The notes under the pieces are model-generated. The model had not been told where the DNA came from. It did no database searches and worked only from the letters and a program-made list of their open reading frames with translations. Source: Myotis daubentonii (lineage: Eukaryota; Chordata; Mammalia; Chiroptera; Vespertilionidae). From it: 64,000 bases of DNA. The stretch covers positions 113,682,979 to 113,746,978 of the forward strand of contig NC_081841.1 of assembly GCF_963259705.1 (NCBI RefSeq). Reading direction: 5' to 3'. The position numbers and the translations under genes were made by a program. Below, one piece after another: positions 30,996 to 41,016 of the stretch (its first letter is position 1; the number at the start of each line of letters is the position of its first letter).

Positions 30996-31163
30996 AGTGG
31001 CTTAAAACAATTTATTCTCACAGTTCTGAATATGACATATTATTGGTTCTGTAAATGCTTTCAAGTTTGGGTGTGCTAGACTGCACTTTTCAAAGATGGC
31101 CACTACAAAATCTTCTACCCCACATGCTCCTATGCAATGTGGTCCATTAAGAACTGGATGTTA

Positions 31164-31386
31164 GCCGAAACCGGTTTGGCTCAGTGGATAGAGCGTCGGC
31201 CTGCGGACTGAAAGGTCCCAAGTTCGATTCCGGTCAAGGGCATGTACCTGGGTTGCGGGCACATCCCCGATGGGGGATGTGCAGGAGGTGGCTGGTCGAT
31301 GTTTCTCTCTCATTAATGTTTCTGACTCTCTATCTCTCTCCCTTCCTCTCTCTAAAAAATCAATAAAATATATTAAAAAAAAAAAA
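31164..31386 (+). mobile_element. Ves-type SINE, first of a pair
   Basis: The best-preserved copy in the window: 'ggtttggctcagtggataga', 'aagttcgattccggtcaagg', 'gcaggaggtggctggtcgat' and a long A tail. Flanked by 'aagaactggatgttagc' and 'aagaactggattttagc'. Confidence 0.92.
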
Positions 31387-31401
31387 AAGAACTGGATTTT
31401 A

Positions 31402-31604
31402 GCTCAGCTAGCATGGCTCAGTGGTTGAGCATCTACCTATGGACCAGGAGGTCATGGTTTGATTCCCCATCAGGGCACATGCCCAGGTTGCGGGCTCGAT
31501 CCCATGCGTGGGGCATGCAGGAGGCAGCCAATCAGTGTTTCTCATAATAGATGTTTCTCTTTCCCTCTCCCTCTCTGAAATAAAAATATATTTAAAAAAA
31601 ACAA
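31402..31604 (+). mobile_element. Ves-type SINE, second of a pair
   Basis: 'catggctcagtggttgagca', 'tggtttgattccccatcagg' and 'gcaggaggcagccaatcagt'. Its flanks 'gaactggatttta' and 'caactgcatttta' are the same target as the first SINE. Confidence 0.9.
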
Positions 31605-31719
31605 CAACTGCATTTTACTTTTTTACCCCCTTGAATCTGGGTGGGCCCTGTGACTCCTTTGACAGAATATGGCAGAAGTAATGCTGTGCTAATTCATTTG
31701 AGGCTAGCAGAAAGGAGAT

Positions 31720-32572
31720 ATAAGTATAAATGCAGTATATTTATAGTGATAAAGGAATTCACTTGTTCCATTTTCTGGCAAAGTAATCAGCTAATATGGA
31801 GCGAGGGAGTTGATAATAAAAGGCTTTAGGAAAAAGGGAACAATTAGGAAGATAATGCAAGTCAGTGAGAGAGACCTGATATATTTTATCCTTTCATAGT
31901 AATAGAATTTTTGGTTAGGAACATAGTCACACAACAATATAGCTGATTCTCACATAAGATCTTACCAAAGAATCCAGAGACAAATGATTTGTGGATGATT
32001 TCATTTATATGTAGTACAAAAGTAGGTGAAACTATTATTGTTAGAACACAGGAGTGGTCACCTTTGGAAGGATATAAAGGGAGGGTTCTGCGGTTCTTAT
32101 AATACTGTACTCTTTTTCTTTTCTTTGTTTTGGTCCTGGATGCTGGTTATGCATTTTTGTTGTCCATGAAAGTTTGGCAAGCTATACATTTATGATTTTT
32201 GCACTCTTCAGTATATATTTTTTATTTCAATTTTAAAAAATTTTAAGACTGTCATCAGCCCTTGCAACAGGATATGGCCATGTAAGTTATGGCCAATGGG
32301 AGAAGAGAGCCCATTTCCCCTCTTCATCCTGCTGCTTGGAATATGGACAAAGCATCAGATCACTTGTAGGACAAAGGAGGGCAATTCATTGGGGAAGGTG
32401 GAACAAGATAGAAGGATCTTGTGTCCTTGGTTGGCCTTGAGGAGCAACCATCATACTAGCCTGGGACCCACTGTTTTTGGGCTACTAAGTAAAAGAGCGA
32501 TAGAATATCTTGTGTCTGCAATATTTATTTTAATGTGTATTACATTCAGCCAAACCTATATCCTAAATAATA
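31720..32572. other. Intergenic; MaLR-like text from about 32250
   Basis: 31720-32240 has no recognised feature. About 32250-32572 resembles an eroded MaLR LTR ('gcttggaatatggacaaagc' and 'cagccaaacctatatcctaa'). Confidence 0.45.
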
Positions 32573-32578
32573 CTATAG

Positions 32579-33101
32579 TGCCGGGGTTCATGTCCCAGCA
32601 TCAAGAAGGGTTCAGGAATCTGGAAAAGGGGCTGCGCATAGATGACATAGGAATCCAGAGACTAATAAAGAGTCCGGAGACGAGATATAATTTTGAAAGG
32701 CATTGGGGGTCAGAGGACCTTCAGCTAAAGGAACTGAAGAGAGTGCCTCCTTGTCTAGGACCCTTGCTTTTATTAACACAATTTGTCCTAAGGCAAGGTG
32801 GAGATAATACACTTCATAGGGTAAGGTTTCAAAGGGTACAGAAGCATTGTCAGTTTGTGGAATAGCCTACGGCTGTTCAGGTGTTTGGCCAGTAGGAGGC
32901 AATAACATGTAGATTAAGATGCCCTTTAACTGTCTGGCAGCCACAATCAATTTAATGTATCCTATTCAGGTTTGGGGAAATGCCTTTAGCCATTCCCAAT
33001 AGGTGACTACATGTGTGACTCAACCCTGTTGAGTCCCCAAGTTTCATCAACCTTTTGATGAAACTCTTAAAATTATGACATGCTGGAATTGGTCTATGAC
33101 A
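32579..33101 (-). mobile_element. Solo LTR (same family as 8058-8530)
   Basis: In plus coordinates it runs from 'tgccggggttcatg' to 'ggtctatgaca', that is TG...CA on both strands, with identical 6-base duplications 'ctatag' at 32573-32578 and 33102-33107. It is the reverse complement of the 8-kb LTR with moderate divergence and some length differences. No internal retroviral genes remain. Confidence 0.85.
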
Positions 33102-33107
33102 CTATAG

Positions 33108-33439
33108 GTAAAAGGATTGATGAGAAGCATCAAAGATTTGGCCTCCTAGAAACCAGTAACCTATAATGGCAATCTGCAGTTATGTGACACTGTTTCATAG
33201 GGCTCAACCACCCATAGTAGCAGGAAAGAGAGATTGCAAGCTTATCTCGAATTCATTTAATGGAAGATGAATATAGGATGCTTTAAGACAGTACTTTCAG
33301 TAATGGATGATGATGTTCTGTCTTAGCATAAAAGATACAAGGACAACATGGAATGCAGTTTTCTATGACAGTGTAGAGAAAGTGTGGGAAGAATGAGAAA
33401 AGCATGAGATATTTAAGGTAGGAAGCAAATTGTACTAAT
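33108..33439. other. Intergenic, nothing recognised
   Basis: No supported frame, RNA or complete repeat seen. Confidence 0.5.
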
Positions 33440-34878
33440 TACAGACTTGGCTGGGCGCCGCCGTCCCGGAGCATGGAAGACCCACTCGGAACCCCTGAAC
33501 TGAACCAACCAGGGGAAAAAAGGAACTCCTGATGGAGACCTGTCATTTACTCCATCCTTTATAGTGATGCTACAGGACAGAGAGGAATGGATAAAAACAT
33601 TGGTGAGCAACTCAATAAAGCTTATGAAGCTTACCGACAGGCATGCATGGATAGAGATTCTGCAGTAAAAGAACTACAGCAAAAGTTCACTGCAATTTAA
33701 GACTGTGAGGCCCCTCTTTGAGAAGTCAATGTGCTACATCCATTCAAGAACATTCTGTCAAGCAGATGCATTTGAGTATTTCAAATTAATAAGGGAGACA
33801 AAGACAAGGCAGCAGACTGAAAACTATGAGCAGAGAATACGTGAGCAACAGGAACAGCTGTCACTTCAACAAACTATTATTGACAAGCTAAAATCACAAT
33901 TCTTGTGAATTCCAGTCGAGATAACAGTTACAGCTGTAGTCCCCTGCTTGAAGACAGTGAAGCAAGGAAGAATAATTTGACCCTTGATCAGCCACTTGAT
34001 AAAGTAAAATCAGGAATACCAAGAGAAAAAGAAAGGAAAGAAGACAAGAGGTTTCTTCTCCTAGAAAAGAAACTTCACCAAAGAGTTTTGACAGTCCTGT
34101 ATTCATGAAAGGAGTTACATAGAGAAGACTTTCTGGGATCTGAAAGAAGAATTTCATAGAATATGCATGCTAGCAAAAGCTCAAAAAGACCACTTAAGCA
34201 AACTTAATGTCTCAGCCACTGCAGCTGGAACACAGTGCTCGGTGCCTATACAGTGTACGGATAAAGCAGATAAACAAGAAGCGCTGTTTGAGCCTCAGGC
34301 TAACGATGATATAAATAGAAGTGCATCCTGCATCACATCTGTCACACCAAGAGGACTGGGCCAAGATGAAGAGTACACCTCTTTTGAATCACTTTCTAAA
34401 TTCAATGTCAAGTTTCCACCGATGGACAGTGACTCTACTTTCTTGCATAGCACTTCAGAAAGACCCAACATCCTTGGTCCTGCTGCATCTGAGGCTGTGT
34501 GCCAAGATAAATTCAATATAGATATCAGAGACGACCTGGGAAACTTTGTTAAAACAGAAGAAACTTTATTTGAAATTCAGAGAATTGACCCCATAGCCTC
34601 AGCTATACAAAACCTTAAAACAACTGACAATACAGAATCCTCAAATCTTGTAAACACTTGTATCAGGACCACTCTGGATAGAGCTCCGTGTTTGCTACCT
34701 GCATTGTATGTAAATACATTACCACTTGAGGACCTGTCTCATACACCTTTTCCTTCGCTTGATTCCCCAGGAAAAGCTGTCCGAGGACCACAGCAGCCTG
34801 TTCGGAAGCCCTTTCCTAATCAAGACAGTGACTTATCATCGGTACTAAGTCGCACAGGCTCAGAACTGCATATACCTC

Positions 34879-34880
<2 letters not shown>
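33440..34880 (+). pseudogene. TANK: TANK processed pseudogene (retrocopy)
   Basis: Intronless copy of TANK, the TRAF-binding adaptor that recruits TBK1/IKK-epsilon and damps NF-kB signalling. The original start is at 33589 ('MDKNIGEQLNKAYEA'), preceded by about 150 bases of 5' UTR-like GC-rich text. Recognisable parts follow: 'TENYEQRIREQQEQLSLQQT' (from 33816), 'EARKNNLTLDQPLDKVKSGI', 'MLAKAQKDHLSKLNVSA' (from 34167), 'FESLSKFNVKFPPMDSDS' and 'SDLSSVLSRTGSELHIPR' (to about 34876). It is broken by a 130-base extra segment at 33686-33815 that brings a stop, by frameshifts around 33905 and 34050-34150, and by loss of the C-terminal zinc-finger region, where an (AT)n tract begins. The longest surviving frame is 34167-34964. 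The parent gene is on a different chromosome in human, which fits a retrocopy. No poly-A tail is visible. Confidence 0.9.
33686..33815 (+). other. Extra exon-like segment inside the TANK retrocopy
   Basis: 130 bases sit exactly between the codons for '...KELQQK' and 'TENYEQ...'. The segment lacks repeat features and starts and ends at what would be an exon-exon junction, so it looks like a cassette exon kept in the source mRNA. An in-frame TAA occurs 13 bases in. Confidence 0.65.

Positions 34881-34931
<51 letters not shown>
34879..34931. repeat. (AT)n microsatellite
   Basis: About 26 AT units directly at the truncated 3' end of the TANK retrocopy. Confidence 0.95.
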
Positions 34932-34939
<8 letters not shown>

Positions 34940-35135
34940 TGGTGAGATTTCAATTTATTGGTAGCTTTTGAACCTATACATAGCTGGCACTTTAGGACCT
35001 TGACATTTGTAGTGTTGAAGGTGCTCTGTGCATCATCACACATGCTCTGCTGTCTTCCACCTGAGGACAAAAGAGCACTGGTATCCTATATGGCACCCCT
35101 CCTCTTCACACCCCATTAGGACCTACCACACTTTC

Positions 35136-35212
<77 letters not shown>

Positions 35213-35469
35213 CGAGGCGTGGGGGAAGGAGGCGCGGTGAAGAAAACATGTATAGTTGTAGAAATCTGACTTCACAACCATTATTTCTACCAAAATGCTT
35301 AGCCTTCTCCATATGGCACCCCCTAATCCGTTTTGTTTTCTTGAGTTTCAGAACCTAGTATTTTATTTTAGTTTGTAATGGTCATATAGCGATTGAGATT
35401 ATGTAACAAAAAGGAAAACATGAAAAGTCCCGCCTCAACCTTGGAAGCAACCTGCAACCTCTCCTCCTG
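34932..35469. other. Gene-free region around the (AG)n tract
   Basis: Apart from the microsatellite, 'atatggcacccc' occurs on both sides (about 35089 and 35312), as if a local duplication or insertion took place. No gene seen. Confidence 0.4.
35143..35209. repeat. (AG)n microsatellite
   Basis: About 33 uninterrupted GA/AG units. It gives spurious Arg-Glu and Leu-Ser repeat frames on the two strands. Confidence 0.97.
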
Positions 35470-35735
35470 GCCGAGGCGGTTAAATCGCGCCGCCGGCCGG
35501 GTCAGGAAGCAGGGACCGCACAGGCTTAGCGCACCTTCCTTCCTCTCTACCCCTCCAGCTCCTGCCGGTCTCTCCTGCTCTCAAGAGGCCGGGCGGCCAC
35601 GGGCTTTGGTACCCCGCCCTCCCTCCTCCGCCCCACCCGCCCATCGCACAAAGCCCAGGGAGACCCGCGCGCGCAGCGGGCCCCACGGACAGGAAAGGCG
35701 GCCTCTCCCAGGAGCGGTCCGCGAGCGCGTCAAAC
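35470..35735. other. Isolated CpG-rich segment
   Basis: About 265 bases of very GC-rich DNA with many CpGs ('gcgccgccggccgggtc', 'gacccgcgcgcgcagcgg') in an AT-rich setting. A 155-codon frame (35393-35860) crosses it but looks like composition only. It could be an orphan CpG island, the 5' leader of the Tigger element to the right, or a fragment of a retrocopy. Confidence 0.5.
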
Positions 35736-36024
35736 CTCAGTTCTTGAGCATCCCCCATATAGAACAATTCGTTTCTCAACCACGTTCATGGAACAATGTC
35801 TCAGTTGTCGAAAAAACTGATTCTCCAGCTGACAACCCTTTCATGCCGATACCTGTATGATCAGTCACATGTCTCTCAGGTCACAAAGGACAGAAGGCTC
35901 AAGTATGAGTCAGTTTACCACTACACCTCATTGTTGTTAACATCTCAGGAAATTGTGCTGTAAATATTTTCATGTGTTTTTGTTTTTGAAACCACTTATT
36001 ATTAAATATGTACAGTAAGTCACC

Positions 36025-36280
36025 ATGTGTCCTAAGAGGGTTAGTGATAGCAGCAAAGTGAAAAGGAAAGTTGTGCGAACAATGATAGAGTTTAAGAAGG
36101 AAATAATTGCAAAGTATGATAGAGGTATTTGAGTGTCTGATCTGGCTACCCAATATGGCATGGTAAAATTGATGATTAGCACAATTTTAAAATATAAAGA
36201 GGCCATCAAGAGTGTTCATGTTACTAACAGTGTGAAAGTGCTCATGAAACAACAATCACAGGCAATTCAGAAAAGTTAAA
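36025..36280 (+). pseudogene. Tigger transposase, N-terminal CENP-B-like HTH fragment
   Basis: Reading from the ATG at 36025: MCPKRVSDSSKVKRK, then 'MIEFKKEIIAKYDRG', an in-frame TGA, then 'VSDLATQYGMVKLMISTIL'. This is the psq/CENP-B type helix-turn-helix of pogo transposases (related to the TIGD host genes). The rest of the transposase, including the DDE catalytic domain, is missing. Confidence 0.75.
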
Positions 36281-36333
36281 ATGCAATCATTTGGGGGTCT
36301 TGAATGGATTAATTCAATTTACATTATTTCTTA

Positions 36334-36673
36334 CTAGAGGCCCAATGCATGAAATTTGTGCGTGGGGGAGGGAGGGCCCTCAGCCCAGCCTGCACCCTCT
36401 CCAATCCAGGACCCCTTGGATCCCCTGTGGGATCGGGCCTAAACCAGCAGTCGGACATCCCTCTTGCAATCTGGGACCGCTGGCTCCTAACCACTCACCT
36501 GCCTGCCTACCTGATCACCCCTAGCCACTCTGCATGCCTGCCTGATTACCTCTAACTGTCTCTGCCTCAGCCCCCACCACCATGGCTTTGTCCGGAAGGA
36601 CATCCGGAAAGATGTCTAGAAGACATCTGCTCTTTCTGGTCTAATTAGCATATTATCCTTTTATTAGTATAGA
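36334..36673 (-). mobile_element. HeliBat-type Helitron, copy K
   Basis: Left end 'ctagaggcccaatgcatgaa'; right end on the minus strand TCTATACTAATAAAAGGA. Both termini are present. It carries 'gggcctaaaccagcagtcgg', half of the conserved subterminal palindrome. Confidence 0.85.
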
Positions 36674-36997
36674 TGGGAAAAATGAATCCTTTTTCGAACA
36701 AATTGCTTCTCAAACAGACTTCTAGAACAAATTGTTAGAGAACCAAGTTTCCACTGTACAAAGAATCATAACTAATGTTACCAAAAATTATACATGAAGT
36801 ACATACATGCATACATACAAAATTGGCAGTTGCTTCCATACAGGAAAATTGGGGCACTGGTGTTCTGGGTTAGAGGTATGGGGAGCTCAGTGGTTGGGAG
36901 ACCATCTTTTGCAAAAATAATCCTTTGTACTCCTTGAAGTTCTATCATGCATATATGACATTTTCAAAAATGTTTACTTACTACAAACTGAAATTTT

Positions 36998-37209
36998 TTA
37001 AAAATGTATTTTATTGATTTCAGAGAGGGAAAGGGATAGAGAGACAGAAACATCAATGATGAGAGAGAATCATTGACTGGCTGCCTCCTGCGCACCCCCC
37101 CACCAGGAATCGAGCCCACAACCCAGGCATGTGCCCTTGGCCAGAATCGAACCTGGGACCCTACGGTCTGCAGGCCGACGCTCTATCCATTGAGCCAAAC
37201 CAGCTAGGG
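36998..37209 (-). mobile_element. Ves-type SINE
   Basis: Reverse-oriented full copy ending 'gccaaaccagctagggc'. Perfect 17-base target duplications 'ctacaaactgaaatttt' lie at 36981-36997 and 37210-37226. Confidence 0.93.
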
Positions 37210-37226
37210 CTACAAACTGAAATTTT

Positions 37227-37559
37227 GTTACAAATTGAGAAGTGTATACAGTTTATGCTTTTTCCTTTGCTTTCTATTTTATTTATGGGAAGAAATATGT
37301 TTTTACTAGTGAATCTTTCCATATACTGTATGTAACACTTATTTATAGTGTGATTGCCTTCCTGCCATTTATTACCATATATTCTAAGGCCCAAAATGTA
37401 TACGCTACTGGAGGTGCATGAAAAAAAAAAAGCATAAGCTAAAGACAACATGACAAAATTATACCGATTTTCTAGCCCTTTATAACTTTTAAAACAGTTC
37501 TGCATACATACTTGCTCTTCACAAAATCCCATAGTCTATGCACAACAATTATTATTATA
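37227..37559. other. Intergenic, nothing recognised
   Basis: No supported gene or repeat. The minus frame 37161-37532 runs into the SINE and is not a gene. Confidence 0.5.
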
Positions 37560-38198
37560 CTAGGGGCCGGTGCATGAAATTCATGCATGGGAGGAGGGGT
37601 CCCCTGAGCCCAGCCTGCACCCTCTCCAATCTGGGACTCCTTGGAGGATGTCCGACTGCCAGTTTAGGGGATTGGGTCTAAACTGGCAGTCGGACATCCC
37701 TCTCACAATCCAGGACCACTGGCTCCTAACTGCTCGCCTGCCTGCCTGCCTGCCTGATCACACCTAACTGCCCCCCCTGCCAGCCTGGTCACCCCAAACT
37801 TCCCCCCACCACCGGCCTGGTCACCCCTTACTGCCCCCCATGCCAGCCTGGTTGACCCTAACTGCCCCCCCCCGCTGGCCTGGTCACCCCAAACTGCCCC
37901 CCATCCTGGCTTGGTTGCCCCCAAATGCTCCCCCTGTGGGCCTGATCACCCCACACAGCCTACTGCTCGGTCGTTTGGTCGCCCCTCACTGACCCCCCTG
38001 CCGCCTGGTCGCCCCACGCAGCCTGCTGCTTGGTCATTGGTCACCTCTCACTGACCCCCCTGCTGACCTGGTCGCCCCACGCAGCCTGCTGCTTGGTCGT
38101 TTGGTCGCCCCTCACTGACCCCCTGCTGGCCTAGTCACCCCATGCAACCTGTTTGGTCGTCTGGTTGTGATGGTCGCTTAGGCTTTTATGTATATAGA
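37560..38198 (-). mobile_element. HeliBat-type Helitron, copy L with minisatellites
   Basis: Left end 'ctaggggccggtgcatgaaa', right end on the minus strand TCTATATACATAAAAGCC. It has a clear palindrome ('actgccagtttag' and 'ctaaactggcagt', 37654-37692) and two tandem arrays: units of about 33 bases ('ctgccagcctggtcacccc') and units of about 65-70 bases ('gcagcctgctgcttggtcgt'). Confidence 0.87.
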
Positions 38199-38209
38199 TG
38201 TATAATATA

Positions 38210-38629
38210 CAGGGTGTCCCAAAAATGTATATAAATTTTGAATGATTATAAAGTCAGTGTTTATTAACATTTTCAAAATTTAAAAGAATCTACAGAAATG
38301 AATAAGTTTTTTGTCAATGTCTGTTTTCAAACTGATAACTGTTCTGGTCCAGGCACTGCTGATAACACGAAGCAATAGAATCACAAACATCAAGAATCAT
38401 TTCCTTTGGTATTCATGCACCTTCAATTCATCAACTGTTGTTTGTTTTGTACCATATACTTTCTTTTATGTATCTCCATAAAAAAAAGTCTAGTGGCATT
38501 TTAGGATAAATTTTCTTTGTTCAAAGGTTAGTCTGGCTTCACATTTTTTCAAATTAGTTAAACCTTAGAAGGAGTGAAAATTGAGTTATCAGCTGTTAAA
38601 GTGAATATACATTTTTGGGGGACACCCTA
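38210..38629 (-). mobile_element. Mariner element with transposase remnant
   Basis: Ends 'cagggtgtcccaaaaatgta' and 'tacatttttgggggacacc' are inverted repeats flanked by TA. The interior on the minus strand gives a decayed C-terminal part of a mariner transposase (fragments like 'VYGTKQTTVDELK'), with stops. About 420 bases, so an internally deleted copy. Confidence 0.75.
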
Positions 38630-38639
38630 TAGCTGCAAA

Positions 38640-38735
38640 TACAGTCTTGCAGAGGTTAAATTGCTTGCTCAAGGATCACACAGCTACTGAACTTAAATTC
38701 AGGCCTTCTGATTTCAGGTTACTTATTGCACATGG
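38640..38735 (-). mobile_element. MIR remnant
   Basis: 'cttgctcaaggatcacacag' and 'aaattcaggccttctgattt' follow the MIR core order. Old. Orientation is tentative. Confidence 0.6.
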
Positions 38736-38944
38736 TTTTAAGCCATGTGAGTCATGTAGATAATTATGGTGAGGCCAGTACAATTTGAACAGGTACTTTG
38801 CATTTGACAGTAAATGCAACATCCTGGGGACATAAGAATAAAGCCTTTGTGTATTAATCCTTGAATTTTGGAATGTTTTTAAAGACAAATTTTATTTAAA
38901 CCAACCATAATTATGTTACTTTAGAAAGTTCTTTCATATGTGCT

Positions 38945-39085
38945 AATTCATTTGAACCACAAAATACAGCAAATATTGTCCTTAATTTGGGATGAGGAAA
39001 GATACTCAGAGAGATTAAGTGACTTATAAACAAGTGTTAACTGCTAGAGGCAAAGCCAAGATTTGAAGCTAAATCTTCTGTCTCC
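38945..39085 (-). mobile_element. MIR remnant
   Basis: 'gatgaggaaagatactcaga', 'gattaagtgacttataaaca' and 'aagatttgaagctaaatctt' resemble the MIR core. Strongly diverged; orientation is tentative. Confidence 0.55.
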
Positions 39086-39243
39086 ATAAATGATGCTTTT
39101 TCCACAGAAGAATGTTGCTGCCAAAGTAGCTAACACTTTTAAGAGTATAGGTTTTGAGCACAGTAGGCACTTCCATAAATGCTAACTTTTAAAAAACTTT
39201 CTGTATGCACACACGTAAATAATTTTATATAAATATACCAATA

Positions 39244-39425
39244 CTAGAGGCCCAGTGCACAAAATTCGGCACGGGTAGAGTCCCTAGCAATTGCCAGCTA
39301 CTGGCCAGGGCAACTTCCTTCCCCTGGCCACCTGCTGCCACCACTGGCCCTGCCCCCTGGTCAAACTTCTGGTCGAACTCCCTGTCGAGGAGATAATTTG
39401 CATATTAGGCTTTTATTATATAGGA
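39244..39425 (-). mobile_element. HeliBat-type Helitron, copy M (short)
   Basis: Left 'ctagaggcccagtgcacaaa'; right end on the minus strand TCCTATATAATAAAAGCC. Both termini present in 182 bases. Confidence 0.87.
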
Positions 39426-39429
39426 TAAT

Positions 39430-40490
39430 CATATTATATATACTAAAGGGTTTTTTTTTTTGTTTAGCTTCCCTCTTTTGTTCCTTTTTTTGTTTTTTCC
39501 ACCCTCACGCTTCCATGCACCATCCAACCTCCAGGTTGTCAGCAATCCAACATGTATTCCTCATTTTTTCCACACTCATGTACTTTTACATAAACACAAA
39601 TATATACACATTTTGCAACTGACATTTTTATGTAAAAATGTGGGCATGTTATAACATATGTCAATATATTGCTTTTTTATACACCAGTACTGTATAGAAG
39701 CCCCTTAATCACATAACTAATTCATTCCTAAAGGTGGTTGAAGAGCCTCTTATGATGTGAATGCATCATCCTAGTCAGTCATTCCACCGTTGATGGACAT
39801 TCATTTGGTGTCCAATTCTCAGCCACTTTGTACAATGCTACAGCAAACATCCTTATTATGTGTCCTTGTGTATCAGAGTGTACTGGTGGTTCTATAGCCT
39901 TTTGATAGATTCTCAGAAATGAGAATTGCTGGGTGGAAGAGGATAATATAGATATATGTTTCCTTTAAATAGACAGTTATATTCCTTTTCTCCCAAAATG
40001 CTGTACCACTTCACATGCCCATCAGCATTAAGGAAGAATTTCTTTTCCTCACGTCTTTGCCAGCAGTAGGAGTTATTGTTCTTTATAAACTCTTGCCTTT
40101 TTGTCAGATATGTACTGGTAATTGTTACATTTATTAACACTTCCCTAAATATTGGTAAATCCGAACACCTTTTTATGTGTTTGTTGGTTATTTAGATTTG
40201 CTCTTCTGTGAATTGCCTCATTATATCTTTTGTCTACTTTTTTTTCATTAGGCTCCCATTTCTATGCAATGTGCAAAAGTCTGGTGAATATTATAAAAAT
40301 TAACCCTATGTTATTTGTGTTCATTTTTTCCAAATCTAAAATTTGTCTGTTTATTTTTTTTCATGGTATTTTTTGCCATACAAGCATTTAATTTTTGTAT
40401 ATTTTAATACCTGATATTTCTTTTATGATTTCTGGGTTTCCAGTGTTGGTTTAAAAGGTCTCAAAGTGGGATATTTCCAGTGATTATTAA
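39430..40490 (-). mobile_element. Old L1 (L1M-type) fragment
   Basis: Text such as 'gagaattgctgggtggaaga', 'cacttcacatgcccatcagc' and 'gaattgcctcattatatctt' is the 3' UTR/ORF2 end of an old L1 read on the minus strand. Many indels, no usable frame. Confidence 0.65.
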
Positions 40491-40494
40491 CTTA

Positions 40495-40690
40495 CTAGAG
40501 GCCCAGCACACGAAATCGTGTGCGGGTAGTGACCCTAGGCCTACCCTGCGATCAGGGCCATCTTCTGCCCCCTCACCAGTCCCCAGTCCCACTGCACCGC
40601 TACCACACACCCCAGTTCCCCGTGGTTCCCCATTCACCATTCGGCAATAGGAGCCTGCGGGCTGGAAGCGGGGGGGAGGGGGGGGGACCG
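40495..40690 (-). mobile_element. HeliBat-type Helitron, copy N (5' truncated)
   Basis: Left end 'ctagaggcccagcacacgaa' with hairpin 'cacacgaaatcgtgtg'. No TC end was found; it fades into a G-run at about 40670-40686. Confidence 0.75.
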
Positions 40691-41016
40691 AGAGAATAAT
40701 TTCCCATTTTTTCCCTAAAATTTGAAAATATAATACAAATATCGTCAAATAGTCCTAATTTCTTTTGTGAAATTAATTAACATAGAAAAATTCATATTCT
40801 TTTTTTTTTATCATTTACTCCTCCTAACTTTCCTTAGCTTTAAAAATTAATATTGTAATCATGACAACAGATGCTGTTGAATTGTACAATCATTAGGAAC
40901 TGTGTTCAGATAGCAATTTTTAAAAAATGAGCTGACAGTCATTTGTTTAGCAGGCTTGCATCACTTAGAAAAAAAGTTATTCAATCCTGCTATTTTGAGT
41001 TTAAGGTTACCAAATT

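Larger units (their letters stand above)
31060..31720. mobile_element. MaLR-like LTR remnant interrupted by two SINEs
   Basis: Flanks 'aagatggccactacaaaatc' and 'cccttgaatctgggtgggcc', then 'gaatatggcagaagtaatgc', read in MaLR order. The two SINEs at 31164-31604 sit between them. Confidence 0.5.
35740..36756 (+). mobile_element. Tigger/pogo transposon remnant
   Basis: The right end 'agagaaccaagtttccactg' (36737-36756) followed by TA is a Tigger-type terminus. Weakly similar sequence at 35753-35800 ('agaacaattcgtttctc') may be the eroded left end. Inside, 36025-36280 encodes the start of a pogo transposase. A Helitron (36334-36673) interrupts it. Confidence 0.65.

Noticed and set aside
31164..31260. 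tRNA-like sequence with A and B boxes
   Set aside because: Part of a Ves SINE with A tail and target duplications, not a tRNA gene; no mature tRNA fold with an intact acceptor stem is seen.
34167..34964. 265-codon frame as a functional gene
   Set aside because: It is the surviving middle of a TANK retrocopy that lacks introns, start and C-terminus and ends in an (AT)n tract.
35137..35358. Arg-Glu repeat peptide
   Set aside because: Translation of an (AG)n microsatellite.
35393..35860. 155-codon plus-strand frame
   Set aside because: Crosses from AT-rich DNA through the CpG-rich segment into a Tigger end; Arg/Pro-rich composition and no recognisable domain or splice context.
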